36,880 bases of DNA, taken from contig SVGK01000002.1 of the NCBI GenBank assembly GCA_015056395.1, positions 1 to 36,880 of the forward strand. The letters are read 5' to 3'. The position numbers and the translations under genes were made by a program. Under the pieces are notes generated by a model. It searched no databases. It worked only from the letters and a program-made list of their open reading frames with translations, and had not been told where the DNA came from. The first letter of the stretch is position 1. Each line of letters opens with the position of its first letter. The DNA is from Clostridiales bacterium (GTDB lineage: Bacteria; Bacillota; Clostridia; Christensenellales; Aristaeellaceae). Below are positions 15,685 to 23,721 of the stretch, piece by piece.

Positions 15685-15709
15685 CCCGGCGCATCCGCGC
15701 CGGGTGATT
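15685..15709 (+). terminator. Terminator after LRR paralog 3
   Basis: CCCGGCGC-ATCC-GCGCCGGG hairpin followed by TGATTTTTC, about 25 bases after the stop. Confidence 0.9.
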
Positions 15710-15714
15710 TTTCA

Positions 15715-15743
15715 TTTACAAAGTACGGAAGCAGGTGTATAAT
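15715..15743 (+). promoter_or_regulatory. Promoter of LRR paralog 4
   Basis: TTTACA (15715-15720), 17-base spacer, TATAAT (15738-15743). Confidence 0.75.
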
Positions 15744-15778
15744 ATGAATGCAATATTCATAACACGGAGGTATCACAT

Positions 15779-17434
15779 ATGCGTCGCTTCATATCCACAC
15801 TCTTCTTCGTACTGTCGCTCGCCGCACTCGCGCTTCCCGCCGCGCTCGCGGAAGGCGCCGTTCCCTTGGACGAGGCACACTTCCCGGACGAGACCTTCCG
15901 ACATATCGTCGCGGATAACTTTGACGCGGACGGGGACGGCGCGCTGTCCGAAGGCGAGATCGCGCAGGCGAGCGAGATCACGATCGGCGACTATCAGGAG
16001 GTCGAGAGCCTTGAGGGCGTGAAGCATCTCACCTCCTTGACCGCGCTGCACTGCCCCGGTTCCGGAACGATCACTGAAATCGACGTAAGCGGCTGCGCGG
16101 CGCTTCAGACGCTCGAATGCTACAGCTGCAGGGCGCTCAAGCGCGTGAACGCGGCCGGCTGCGCCGCGCTTGAGACGCTGGACTGTGCGGAATGCGAAAG
16201 CCTCTTGAAGCTCACGTTGACGGGCTGCGCGGCCCTGGAGCATCTCAACTGCATGGGCTGCGTCCTGACCTCGCTGAACGTGTCCGACTGCGGCGCGCTC
16301 AGGACGCTCAACTGCGGCTGGTGCGCGATCAAGTCGCTGGATGTCTCCAACTGTCCGCAGCTGAACGAGCTCAGCTGCTTCGGCAGCGCGCTGACTTCGC
16401 TTGATCTGAGCGCCTGTCCCGCGCTCACAAAGCTCAACTGCGCGATGTCCGCGCTCACCGCGCTGGACGTGAGCGGCTGCGCGGCTCTTGAGGAGCTGAC
16501 GTGCAACGAAAACGCGCTCACATCGCTCGATCTGCGCGACTGCGCGGCGCTCACCGAGCTGAACTGCTATGAAAACAGGCTGACATCCGTCGACCTGCGC
16601 GGCCTCACGCAGCTTACACATTTCGACTGCAGCCACAACCTGCTGACCGAGCTGGACGTGGAGGACTGCATGGCGCTGATCGAGTGCAACTGCGCGGGCA
16701 ATGCCCTGACCGCATTGGATGTAAGCGACCATACCCGACTCTCCTATCTTTCATGCGGCGACAACGCGCTTGCGACGCTCGACGCGGACGGCTGCACGGG
16801 CCTTCAGCTTTTCTACTGCGACCGAAACGACCTGACTGAGCTCGACCTGCGCGACTGCGCCGCGCTGACCGAGGTCTCATGCAGCTCGAACGGCCTGTCC
16901 CGCCTCCTGCTCGGCCAGTGCCCCAAGCTCGCCAGCCTGTCAAGCTACAAAAATGCCCTGACAGGCCTTGACATACGCGGATGCGCGACACTGGTCAAAG
17001 GCGTGCTCAACGGGGGTTACGTTCACGACAAGCCGCGCTCCGGCCAGCCCGACGTTCTGACGGACGAATATACCTGTTCCACACCCTCCGCATACGTGCG
17101 CATCACGATCGACGCAGCGACCACGCTGCAGGTCCTCGACCTGCCCGAGGTCGACTTCGACATGCCCGGGGACCTCGTGTCGATCGAGGAGGGCGCGTTC
17201 CGGGCCGCGGACATGACGTGCGCCGTGTGTCCCGAAGGCCTTGCGGAGATAGGCCCCATGGCGTTTGCGGACTGCGTGCGGCTCAGGGTCATATACATGC
17301 CCACCTCCGTGACATCCATCGCAGGGGACGCCTTCTCCGGGTGCGGCGACGTGGCGATATACGCGCCGGCGGGCAGCGCGGCGCAGGCTTTCGCGCTGGA
17401 GAACGGCATGAAGTATGTGCCGCACATGATGTAA
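15779..17434 (+). CDS. Secreted EF-hand/LRR protein, paralog 4 (long)
   Basis: 551 residues, the longest of the four. Signal peptide ending PAALA, domain DEAHFPDETFRHIV with loop DADGDGALSEGE, then about fifteen 21-residue LRRs, many of the form LTSLDLRDCAALTELNC with two Cys per unit, and an LRR_5 cap. The array has expanded relative to the 7-9 units of its neighbours. GC content is high throughout. CGGAGGT is placed eight bases before the ATG. It has its own promoter and is bounded by hairpins on both sides. Confidence 0.9.
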   Translation: MRRFISTLFFVLSLAALALPAALAEGAVPLDEAHFPDETFRHIVADNFDADGDGALSEGEIAQASEITIGDYQEVESLEGVKHLTSLTALHCPGSGTITEIDVSGCAALQTLECYSCRALKRVNAAGCAALETLDCAECESLLKLTLTGCAALEHLNCMGCVLTSLNVSDCGALRTLNCGWCAIKSLDVSNCPQLNELSCFGSALTSLDLSACPALTKLNCAMSALTALDVSGCAALEELTCNENALTSLDLRDCAALTELNCYENRLTSVDLRGLTQLTHFDCSHNLLTELDVEDCMALIECNCAGNALTALDVSDHTRLSYLSCGDNALATLDADGCTGLQLFYCDRNDLTELDLRDCAALTEVSCSSNGLSRLLLGQCPKLASLSSYKNALTGLDIRGCATLVKGVLNGGYVHDKPRSGQPDVLTDEYTCSTPSAYVRITIDAATTLQVLDLPEVDFDMPGDLVSIEEGAFRAADMTCAVCPEGLAEIGPMAFADCVRLRVIYMPTSVTSIAGDAFSGCGDVAIYAPAGSAAQAFALENGMKYVPHMM

Positions 17435-17449
17435 GGCCCATTGCGTCAC

Positions 17450-17480
17450 AAAGGAGCTCCGACGGCGTCGGGGCTCCTTT
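17450..17480 (+). terminator. Hairpin after LRR paralog 4
   Basis: AAAGGAGCTCCGAC pairs with GTCGGGGCTCCTTT (14 pairs, one G-T) around a 3-base loop. The A and T runs form the stem base, so it may act in both directions. Confidence 0.7.
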
Positions 17481-17549
17481 GCGGTCCCGGTGGTTTCGGA
17501 ACGTCCGCGGCAATTGGTCTTTACCGTCGTTCATCGCGTCATATCCCCA

Positions 17550-17578
17550 TTGAACAAATCGTCTCGGAGTGGTATAAT
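17550..17578 (+). promoter_or_regulatory. Promoter of the AI-2E/methyltransferase operon
   Basis: TTGAAC (17550-17555), 17-base spacer, TATAAT (17573-17578). Confidence 0.8.
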
Positions 17579-17625
17579 CGATACATGATCGATCGGCATC
17601 ACATCCGAGGAGGTGGACCGGACCC

Positions 17626-18825
17626 ATGCGCAACCCGATACCGCAGGAAGAACGCGCGCGCGTGCGCGTATACACCGTCATCATCGCCATCGCGGCGCTT
17701 TTCATCGCCGGGCTGATCTACTTGAGCGACATCATGTCAGGCCTTCAAAGGTTCATGACCGCAGTACGGCCCTTCATGGTCGGCGTGGCGCTTGCGTTCA
17801 TACAGTACCCCATCGTCAAGCGCCTGGACTGGCTCATCTCAAAGGCCGTATCCCGCAAGAAGCCGCATCCGCGCCTGAGCCGCGGGATCAGCGCAGCGCT
17901 GTCGCTGATCGTGCTGCTGAGCTTCGTGATACTGTTCATGGTGATACTGCTGCCGCAGCTGTTCAAATCGTTCACACAGCTGTACGATTCGCTGAAGACC
18001 GTACTGCAGCAGAATTCGAACATCGTAAACGACTTCCTGGCCACGCACGACATGGCCTTCATCAACATAGACGGCGAACAGCTGTCCATCGCGTGGATGG
18101 ACATGCTTGCGCAGTTCTCCAGCTATTCCGACTCGGTGTTTTCCTTCATACTGTCCATGTCCACGACCATCACGTCAAGGGTCTACAACACGCTGTATCC
18201 CGTGTTCATAGGCATGATCGTGGCGTTCTACTTCCTGATGGAGAAGGAGCATCTCTGCGCCATAGGCAAAAAGATCAGCTACGCCATGCTGTCCCGCGAG
18301 AGCAGCGAGGCCCTGATCTTCTGGACGCGGCGCGCCACGCGCATATTCTCCGGCTTCATCACGGGAAAGCTGCTGGATTCGCTGGTGATCGGCGTCATAT
18401 GCTACATACTGATGCTGATATTCCGCTTTGATTACGCGCTCCTGATCAGCGTGATCATAGGCATGACGAACATACTGCCGTTCTTCGGCCCGATCATAGG
18501 CGCCGTGCCCAGCGTGCTGATACTGCTGATCGTCGATCCGCATCAGGCGCTGTGGTTCGCGGTAATGATCATCGTGCTGCAGCAGATCGACGGGAACGTG
18601 CTGGGCCCGTTCATACTGAAGGACTACGTCGACATATCGCCCATATGGATACTGGTCTCGCTGCTGGTGGGCGGCGGACTGTTCGGCTTCCTTGGCATGC
18701 TTTTGAGCATACCCACGTTCGCGCTGCTGTATGCCATGGTGCGCGCGGCGCTGGAGCGCAGGCTGATACGCAAGGGCCTGCCGACATCCATGGCCTACTA
18801 TCAGGACAACGACCCCGGAAAATGA
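17626..18825 (+). CDS. AI-2E family transporter
   Basis: 399 residues. Hydrophobic segments near residues 14-34, 45-65, 88-110, 165-195, 240-300 and 300-370 give about eight membrane spans. The conserved end of this family is visible: IGMTNILPFFGPIIGAVP, then QQIDGNVLGPFILKDYV, then GLFGFLGMLLSIP. Members were named for autoinducer-2 export but others carry different solutes or act as Na/H antiporters, so the substrate is open. GAGGAGGTGG lies before the ATG. First gene of a four-gene operon in which the next start overlaps its stop (ATGA). Confidence 0.93.
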   Translation: MRNPIPQEERARVRVYTVIIAIAALFIAGLIYLSDIMSGLQRFMTAVRPFMVGVALAFIQYPIVKRLDWLISKAVSRKKPHPRLSRGISAALSLIVLLSFVILFMVILLPQLFKSFTQLYDSLKTVLQQNSNIVNDFLATHDMAFINIDGEQLSIAWMDMLAQFSSYSDSVFSFILSMSTTITSRVYNTLYPVFIGMIVAFYFLMEKEHLCAIGKKISYAMLSRESSEALIFWTRRATRIFSGFITGKLLDSLVIGVICYILMLIFRFDYALLISVIIGMTNILPFFGPIIGAVPSVLILLIVDPHQALWFAVMIIVLQQIDGNVLGPFILKDYVDISPIWILVSLLVGGGLFGFLGMLLSIPTFALLYAMVRAALERRLIRKGLPTSMAYYQDNDPGK

Positions 18826-20093
18826 GCATGTACGATATACACTTCGTCGAAGAGATGCGGGCGCTGCTGGGGGATCAGCTGCCCGCTTTTCTGGATGCGC
18901 TGGAGCAGCCCTCCACGCGCGCGCTGCGCGTGAACGCGCTGCGCCCAGCCGCATACGCGCACTGCCTGCCCTACATGGGCGACCCCGTGCCGTGGTGCGG
19001 GGACGGCTACTACATCAGGGAAGGCGCGCGCCCCGGCGCATCCGCCGCGCACAATTTTGGCGCGATGTACCTGCAGGAGGCCTCCGCCATGACGGCGGCG
19101 GCCGCGCTTGCACCCGCGCCCGGCGAGCGCATACTCGACCTGTGCGCCGCGCCGGGCGGCAAGAGCACGCAGATCGCCGCGGCGATGCGCGGAGCAGGTG
19201 TGCTGGTCTCCAACGAGATCGTGCCGTCCCGCGCGAAGCTGCTCAGGGAGAATCTGGAGCGCATGGGCGTCACGAACGCCGTAGCGGTGTGCGCCGCGCC
19301 GGACCTGCTGGCAAGGCAGTGGCCCGGCATGTTCGACGCGGTGCTGGTGGACGCCCCCTGTTCCGGCGAGGGCATGTTCCGACGCACGCCAGAGGCGCGC
19401 GGGGAGTGGAAGCCCGAATCGCCGCAGGGCTGCGCGCGCCGCCAGGCGGAGATACTCGATTCCGCCGCGGAAATGGTGCGCTCCGGCGGGCGGCTGGTCT
19501 ATTCCACCTGCACGTTCAACCGCCATGAGGACGAGGGGAGCGTGGCGCGGTTCCTTGAACGCCACGCGGACTTTGCGCCGGAGGACTTCAGCCTGCCGGG
19601 GCTGGGGGCGTCTGAAGGCGGCATGCTGCGTGTATGGCCGCACCTGGCGCGGGGCGACGGCCACTTCGTCGCAAGGCTCAGAAGGGCGCCCGGCCGCGCG
19701 CGTGAGCCCGCGCCCATGCAGGCGTCGAAGGAGCTTGTCTCCCTGTTGGAGCGCTTCAGGGACGAGGTCGGCGCGCCGCCCGACGGCACGCCGATACGCC
19801 AGGGCGACTACGTGCACCTGCTGCCGCACGGCACGCCGTCCCTTGACGGCATACGCACCGTGAAGCCCGGGCTTGCGCTGATGCGCACGGGCCGGAGCCA
19901 CATAGAGCCCCTGCCCGCCTTCGCGCGCGCAGCTGGCGTCGCGCCGAACAGGACTATGGAGATCGACGACGCGCTCATGGAGCGCCTGCGCGCGGGCGAG
20001 AAGCCCAAGCTGACCGGCCCCGCGCCCGGATGGACGCTGCTTGAATGGCAGGGGCTGCCCGTCGCCTATCGCAAGATCGGAAAGGAAGCATGA
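18822..20093 (+). CDS. rsmF: rRNA (cytosine-C5) methyltransferase, NOL1/NOP2/Sun family
   Basis: 423 residues. The SAM-binding motif is DLCAAPGGKSTQIA (about residues 102-115). The two catalytic cysteines are in VDAPCSGEGMFRR and STCTFNRHEDE. An N-terminal PUA/RRM-like part (LRVNALRP) and a C-terminal domain (LLEWQGLPVAYRK) match the Firmicutes RsmF/YebU-like subgroup, which makes m5C in 16S rRNA; the exact position cannot be read. The start overlaps the transporter stop by ATGA; a second ATG two codons later is possible. No strong RBS is visible, so translational coupling is likely. Confidence 0.9.
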   Translation: MSMYDIHFVEEMRALLGDQLPAFLDALEQPSTRALRVNALRPAAYAHCLPYMGDPVPWCGDGYYIREGARPGASAAHNFGAMYLQEASAMTAAAALAPAPGERILDLCAAPGGKSTQIAAAMRGAGVLVSNEIVPSRAKLLRENLERMGVTNAVAVCAAPDLLARQWPGMFDAVLVDAPCSGEGMFRRTPEARGEWKPESPQGCARRQAEILDSAAEMVRSGGRLVYSTCTFNRHEDEGSVARFLERHADFAPEDFSLPGLGASEGGMLRVWPHLARGDGHFVARLRRAPGRAREPAPMQASKELVSLLERFRDEVGAPPDGTPIRQGDYVHLLPHGTPSLDGIRTVKPGLALMRTGRSHIEPLPAFARAAGVAPNRTMEIDDALMERLRAGEKPKLTGPAPGWTLLEWQGLPVAYRKIGKEA

Positions 20094-20095
20094 CC

Positions 20096-20686
20096 ATGGC
20101 CGACCACTACTATTCCGCACAACCCGCATCCGCGCACGACATACGCCGCATAAGCGCCGAATGCCTCGGACTCACGCTCTGGTTCGACACGGACGCGGGC
20201 GTGTTCTCGCGCGACGGCCTGGACCCGGGAAGCCGCACGCTGCTCGAGGCGCTGCCCGCGCTGCACGGGCGCGTGCTCGACCTTGGCTGCGGCTGGGGAC
20301 CCGTGGGCGCGTTCATGAAGCGCGCTCATCCCGACATCGAGTGCGTGCTGACGGACGTCAACCCGCGCGCGGCGGCGCTGGCGCGGGCAAACTGCGCGCT
20401 GAACGGCATAGACGCCGAAGTACTTGAGGGCGACGGCTTCGAAAACGTAACGGGGCGCTTCGACTTCATCGTGACCAATCCGCCCATACGCACGGGCAAG
20501 GACACGATCTACGGCCTGTTCCGCGAGGGCTTCGCGCGCTTGAACGAGGGCGGGCGCATGTACATCGTGATACGCAAGCAGCAGGGCGCGCAGTCCGCGC
20601 TCAAGATGCTCAGGGAGCTGGACGGAGAGGCGCTGGCCGTGGCGAAGAAGGGCGGATACTGGGTGCTGGAGGTGGGGAAGCGGTGA
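20096..20686 (+). CDS. Class I SAM methyltransferase, RsmC-like
   Basis: 196 residues. SAM motif LDLGCGWGPVGAFMKR, acidic motif II region VLTDVNPRAAALARAN, and the N6/N2-type motif FIVTNPPIRTGKD point to a small RsmC/YbxB-like enzyme that methylates guanine N2 in 16S rRNA. It corresponds to the catalytic half of E. coli RsmC, as is usual in Firmicutes. AAGGAAG fits MADHYY (seven bases) better than the ATG two codons earlier that overlaps the previous stop. Its stop overlaps the next start. Confidence 0.85.
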   Translation: MADHYYSAQPASAHDIRRISAECLGLTLWFDTDAGVFSRDGLDPGSRTLLEALPALHGRVLDLGCGWGPVGAFMKRAHPDIECVLTDVNPRAAALARANCALNGIDAEVLEGDGFENVTGRFDFIVTNPPIRTGKDTIYGLFREGFARLNEGGRMYIVIRKQQGAQSALKMLRELDGEALAVAKKGGYWVLEVGKR

Positions 20687-21363
20687 ACGCTTTCGCTTTG
20701 CTGGAAGCGTTCCTCGCGATCCTGACCATCGGCTGTTTCGCGTACACCCACATACGGTCAGAACAGCTCAGGCCCGGCTTCGCAGACGAAAAGCACATAC
20801 CCCTGAGGACGTTTTCGAGAAAGGATCTGATGCTGGTCACAGCAGGCGGAAGGTTCACACTTTTCGTACTGATCACGATGACGCTGATCGTTCTGTTCCT
20901 CGCCATGCACGTGGAAGGCCGAATGAGTGTCGGCGAGACGGTCGGTTCTTCCCTGTTCGTGACCGCGTTCATGGCTCCGTTTGCAGTCAACATCTTCAGG
21001 AACTGCATACTGCCGCTTTTCCCCGTGCTGCATGGAAGAGAACCGCGCGTGCTGCTCTCTCACGTGCGGTTCGGTTTCATACGCGGATTCTGGCAGTATA
21101 TCGACAACGACTGGTTTATTCGCGCGGGCGCCGATACGAGCTGCGCACTGTACGCACCCGATATCGATTTCAGTACGCCGGCGCGCGGGATCCATATGTA
21201 TTACCTCGGATGGAGCACGCGATTTCTTGTTAGTTTTCCGACGCACGGCACCCGTTTCATGAAGACGGGCATGGGTTTCTTGACGGTAAACACCGAACTT
21301 GACGAAGATTTGGAGAAATGGATCGCCGATCACGGCGGTACAGTACATAAAAAGAATAAATGA
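20683..21363 (+). CDS. Conserved membrane protein of unknown function
   Basis: 226 residues, GTG start overlapping the methyltransferase stop, with GGAGGTGGGG upstream. Three hydrophobic spans (residues ~4-22, 56-76, 84-104) are followed by a soluble C-terminal half of about 110 residues containing HVRFGFIRGFWQYI, and ending in a Lys tail. I do not recognise the family. Co-translation with the methyltransferase gene points to a shared transcript but not a shared job. Confidence 0.75.
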   Translation: MNAFALLEAFLAILTIGCFAYTHIRSEQLRPGFADEKHIPLRTFSRKDLMLVTAGGRFTLFVLITMTLIVLFLAMHVEGRMSVGETVGSSLFVTAFMAPFAVNIFRNCILPLFPVLHGREPRVLLSHVRFGFIRGFWQYIDNDWFIRAGADTSCALYAPDIDFSTPARGIHMYYLGWSTRFLVSFPTHGTRFMKTGMGFLTVNTELDEDLEKWIADHGGTVHKKNK

Positions 21364-21369
21364 TAGGCG

Positions 21370-21395
21370 ACGGCAGCGGCGGTGAGAGCTGCCGT
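21370..21395 (+). terminator. Hairpin after the AI-2E operon
   Basis: ACGGCAGC and GCTGCCGT form a perfect 8-base stem, followed by TATATACG. It is a weak terminator or an RNA 3'-end stabiliser. Confidence 0.5.
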
Positions 21396-21427
21396 TATAT
21401 ACGATAGTCGGAAGATTATCGGAGTGA

Positions 21428-21472
21428 AATCTCTCGGGTTGAAAATGCTGAATCTCTCGGGTTGAAATGCTG
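21428..21472. repeat. Tandem 22-23-base repeat
   Basis: AATCTCTCGGGTTGAAAATG and AATCTCTCGGGTTGAAATG, each followed by CTG, lie head to tail and differ by one A. They mark the boundary between GC-rich operon DNA and the AT-richer cluster. Confidence 0.8.
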
Positions 21473-21500
21473 TCGCCTTATCATGATTATTCCGACAACG

Positions 21501-21536
21501 AAAAAGCCGCCATCCTGTAGTTTACAGGCAGCGGCT
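21501..21536 (-). terminator. Minus-strand terminator
   Basis: AGCCGC...GCGGCT outer stem and CCTGTA...TACAGG inner stem, followed on the minus strand by TTTTTCG. It would end transcripts of the small membrane protein upstream. Confidence 0.7.
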
Positions 21537-21676
21537 GGTGTAGGTTCGGGATCAAGCATAGCAAGAACAAAACTGACGAAGCGGCGAGGAATCTGCTTCA
21601 TATCAGCGACACGGTCGATAAGACGGCGGAGAGGTTCCCAGCGCGCTGTGTGTGCTGTGTAAATTGACATGTTCAA

Positions 21677-22102
21677 CTAATCTTCTTCACGCTTCTCTTG
21701 ATATAATGCGAGCTTTTTGACCTGTTCCTCTAAACGACTAACGCCTTTATTGAGATCACGCTGGTAATCAATGAGCCTCTCAATCGTTTCAGTCTGTCGT
21801 GCTACAGTGTCATTCTTCATTCCTGAAAACAAGCTTAGGAAGAATAGCAAAATACCAACAGCTATACTAAAGCATTTCGTGGTGACCACGCTGTTTAAAT
21901 ATCCTGCCTTCAGCGATGCTTCAACGATGTAGTTGTATGCATCTCCGCCAAGATATCCCGCTCCTGTGTTTTCTTTCCAATCACTGTGGTAAGCGGAGCT
22001 TGAACTGCTGACATACACGTATTTCTCAGGAATCGGACAGACAACGCCAAAGATGGTGAGCGCAATCGCAAGAATGACACCCAAGATATGTAGTCTCTTC
22101 AT
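21677..22102 (-). CDS. Small two-span membrane protein with C-terminal coiled coil
   Basis: 141 residues; no family recognised. Residues ~6-24 form a signal anchor (ILGVILAIALTIFGVVCP). An exported segment of about 55 residues (YVYVSSSSSAYHSDW, GAGYLGGDAYNYIVEAS) follows, then a second span (FSIAVGILLFFLSLFSGM), and a cytoplasmic coiled coil (RQTETIERLIDYQRDLNKGV). The start follows AGGGGGGAA with a four-to-five-base gap. Its upstream region is homologous to that of the six-gene secreted cluster at 26.3 kb and likewise has an XRE gene, here decayed, on the other side. It may therefore belong to the same regulatory circuit. Confidence 0.75.
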   Translation of the reverse strand: MKRLHILGVILAIALTIFGVVCPIPEKYVYVSSSSSAYHSDWKENTGAGYLGGDAYNYIVEASLKAGYLNSVVTTKCFSIAVGILLFFLSLFSGMKNDTVARQTETIERLIDYQRDLNKGVSRLEEQVKKLALYQEKREED

Positions 22103-22162
22103 ATATGTTCCCCCCTGTTGCAACGATTGTAATTTGGAGACGAATGAATCTTCCCTTATTCT

Positions 22163-22191
22163 ATATTCTGCTTGTCCTCCCTTATCCCTTA
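22163..22191 (-). promoter_or_regulatory. Diverged copy of the cluster promoter motif
   Basis: On the minus strand, AAGGGATAAGGG and AGAATATAGAAT align with the motif at 26307-26335. An adjoining block, CGCAGTAATTAAAT, is shared exactly by the two regions. Confidence 0.5.
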
Positions 22192-22285
22192 TTATGTATT
22201 TGATTTAATTACTGCGTTAATCCGCGTCATGTGTCTGTGATTTACGACAATTCATCAGATGCGTTCATATTCCGCTCTCAAAAGG

Positions 22286-22350
22286 AGAAAGAGCAAGACG
22301 CAAAAGAGATCGCAGCGATGCTCGGCATGAAACAGCTGCATGATTTTCAG
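22286..22350 (+). pseudogene. Decayed XRE regulator (copy of the intact gene at 26.5 kb)
   Basis: AGAGATCGCRGCGATGCTCG and the bases after it, encoding KEIAAMLGMKQ, match the intact regulator at 26519-26728 almost base for base. Here the start codon reads AAG instead of ATG, about 45 bases encoding the first helices are deleted, and the frame ends in unrelated sequence after MKQ. Homology extends upstream through the promoter (TTTAATTACTGCG, GTGATTT, CATCAGAT). A longer open frame covers the spot but runs on antisense through the terminator and 3' end of the neighbouring gene, so it is not a gene. Confidence 0.8.
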
Positions 22351-22362
22351 GCCTTAAAGGAT

Positions 22363-22396
22363 GGAACAGCCGCAGATCATGACCTGCGGCCGTTCC
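22363..22396 (-). terminator. Terminator of the secreted-protein cluster
   Basis: GGAACGGCCGCAG pairs with CTGCGGCTGTTCC (13 pairs, one G-T) around an 8-base loop, followed by ATCCTTT on the minus strand. Confidence 0.75.
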
Positions 22397-22415
22397 GGTG
22401 TCTGCTTGGAGCCGA

Positions 22416-22928
22416 TCACTCGATCGCCTGTTTCAGGATCTCCACGATATCTTGCGAGGCCTCTAATACTTCGCTCTTGTCGTTTTTGATGAATTCGGCT
22501 GAGTCCATGCTTTCAATGAGCGCCCCCATGAGTGAATCACCCCAAATCTCCTTCACATCTGACGGGAAAGCCTCCTCGTTGACGTAAGCCTTGCCGAGGA
22601 CAGGAGCATAATAGATAAACAGCGTGCCCGTATCATTATATGCCACAAGTGTAAGTATCTGACCGGTCTCCCTGTCCTGTCCGACGTAGCTGGCGTTCAT
22701 CATGTAGCCCGTGTCGATCTCAGGATAGTATCCATCCAGGAGCAGGTCGCCCAGCGCTAAACAGGCAAACAATGCCCTGTTATAGGATGTCGAAAACCAG
22801 CTCGACGACGTCTTGTCGATCGCGTTCAGCATGATAGGTGTGAAGCTGTAATAATCTTCTTCCGCCTGTGCGCCGGCAAGCCCCAGCGCCATGACGATCA
22901 GCACAAGTATGCATAACGCCCTCTTCAT
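22416..22928 (-). CDS. Small secreted protein, NRA family member A
   Basis: 170 residues; family not recognised. Signal peptide MKRALCILVLIVMALGLAGA, cut near AQA. The mature part begins FTPIMLNAIDKTSSSWFSTS, then YNRALFACLALGDLLLDGYY, then NASYVGQDRETGQILTLVAY and NDTGTLFIYYAP, with an acidic helical C-terminus (SEVLEASQDIVEILKQ). It is close to the next gene upstream (NRALF, LALxDLxxDG, NASxVGxD, LVAYND all shared). AGGAGAGGAG precedes the start. There are no transmembrane helices after the signal, and no Cys pair is conserved in the family. Confidence 0.8.
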   Translation of the reverse strand: MKRALCILVLIVMALGLAGAQAEEDYYSFTPIMLNAIDKTSSSWFSTSYNRALFACLALGDLLLDGYYPEIDTGYMMNASYVGQDRETGQILTLVAYNDTGTLFIYYAPVLGKAYVNEEAFPSDVKEIWGDSLMGALIESMDSAEFIKNDKSEVLEASQDIVEILKQAIE

Positions 22929-22958
22929 TTGTTTTCTCCTCTCCTTGCGAGACCCTCG

Positions 22959-23468
22959 TCAGTTCGCAGCGGCCTTCATCAGCTCTGCTAGCGCACCTGC
23001 GGCTTCTGACACATCACTTTGGCTGTTCTTTACATAGTCATATTGGTCGAGAGATTGTACCATCATGTTCATGAGCGAGTCCGTCATGAAATCGGCTTCG
23101 TTGAAGCTGACGATGGCGGTGCCGATATCCGGTGAATAATGCATGGACAGTACGCCCTTGTCATTGTAGGCGACAAGGCTTACGAATAATCCAGTCTCCT
23201 TGTCTTTGCCGACAAAGCTGGCGTTGATCAAAAGGCTCGGGTCCAGTGAATCAAAAAAGCCGTCGACGACAAGATCGGCAAGCGCAAGACAGGAAAACAG
23301 CGCCCTCTGGTATGATGACGATGTCCATGCATACGCCGAATTGTCCATCGCATTGAGCAGCAGCGGCTCGAACTTATGCCCGGACTCCTCAGCCGAAGCG
23401 ATCGCGCACCCCAGTGTCAGCACGAGCGCCACTGCAAGCAGCACACTGATGATCCTCTTCCCGTTCAT
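22959..23468 (-). CDS. Small secreted protein, NRA family member B
   Basis: 169 residues. Signal peptide MNGKRIISVLLAVALVLTLG, cut near ASA. The mature part parallels its downstream neighbour: FEPLLLNAMDNSAYAWTSSS, YQRALFSCLALADLVVDGFF, INASFVGKDKETGLFVSLVA, YNDKGVLSMHYSP, and a helical C-terminus. The two sit 30 bases apart and probably arose by tandem duplication. AAAAGGAGGGG fixes the start; an in-frame ATG upstream is within the leader. A promoter carrying the cluster motif lies upstream, after a 380-base gap with a hairpin. Confidence 0.8.
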   Translation of the reverse strand: MNGKRIISVLLAVALVLTLGCAIASAEESGHKFEPLLLNAMDNSAYAWTSSSYQRALFSCLALADLVVDGFFDSLDPSLLINASFVGKDKETGLFVSLVAYNDKGVLSMHYSPDIGTAIVSFNEADFMTDSLMNMMVQSLDQYDYVKNSQSDVSEAAGALAELMKAAAN

Positions 23469-23521
23469 GGTGATCCCCTCCTTTTCGGATGTACGGACAC
23501 AGAGCATGTCCTCATATCAAT

Positions 23522-23559
23522 ATTCTACATATGTATACACGATTCCTTTACAATATCAA
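23522..23559 (-). promoter_or_regulatory. Cluster promoter motif upstream of member B
   Basis: Minus strand: GTAAAGGAATC (23541-23551), 8 bases, ATATGTAGAAT (23522-23532). Overlapping it, TTGATA (23554-23559), 16 bases, TATACA is a possible sigma-A promoter. GTAAAGGAATC and ATATGTRGAAT recur upstream of the 26.3 kb operon. Confidence 0.6.
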
Positions 23560-23721
23560 AATTTTTATATTTGTTACTATTTGCAATATCTGTCGATATA
23601 TAGCGACAGTTTTAGTGTACAGTTAAGATATGACACTTAAGTTCTGTACTCCATTGCCGACCTGCTTATTTTCAACTCTTTTGTTCTCTTTCTCCATTTT
23701 AAATTGGATCAACTTCAAAAT

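Larger units (their letters stand above)
21416..21676 (-). pseudogene. Possible decayed small gene
   Basis: An 86-residue frame, low confidence. Residues 3-48 look protein-like (IYTAHTARWEPLRRLIDRVA; PRRFVSFVLAMLDPEP) but I recognise no family. The frame then runs through a terminator hairpin and a tandem repeat, so the real gene, if any, was cut there. It starts seven bases after the TAA of the upstream membrane protein gene. Confidence 0.25.

Noticed and set aside
15773-16732. A 319-codon minus-strand frame with regular repeats
   Set aside because: The repeats only reflect the LRR units of paralog 4 read on the other strand.
11900-16990. Regular ~63-base periodicity resembling a CRISPR array
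   Set aside because: It is the 21-codon LRR period in coding sequence; units diverge and there are no unique spacers. No CRISPR array is present in the window.
22231-22587. A 118-codon plus-strand frame as a functional XRE gene
   Set aside because: Start codon and first helices are lost, and most of the frame is antisense to the terminator and 3' end of a real gene.
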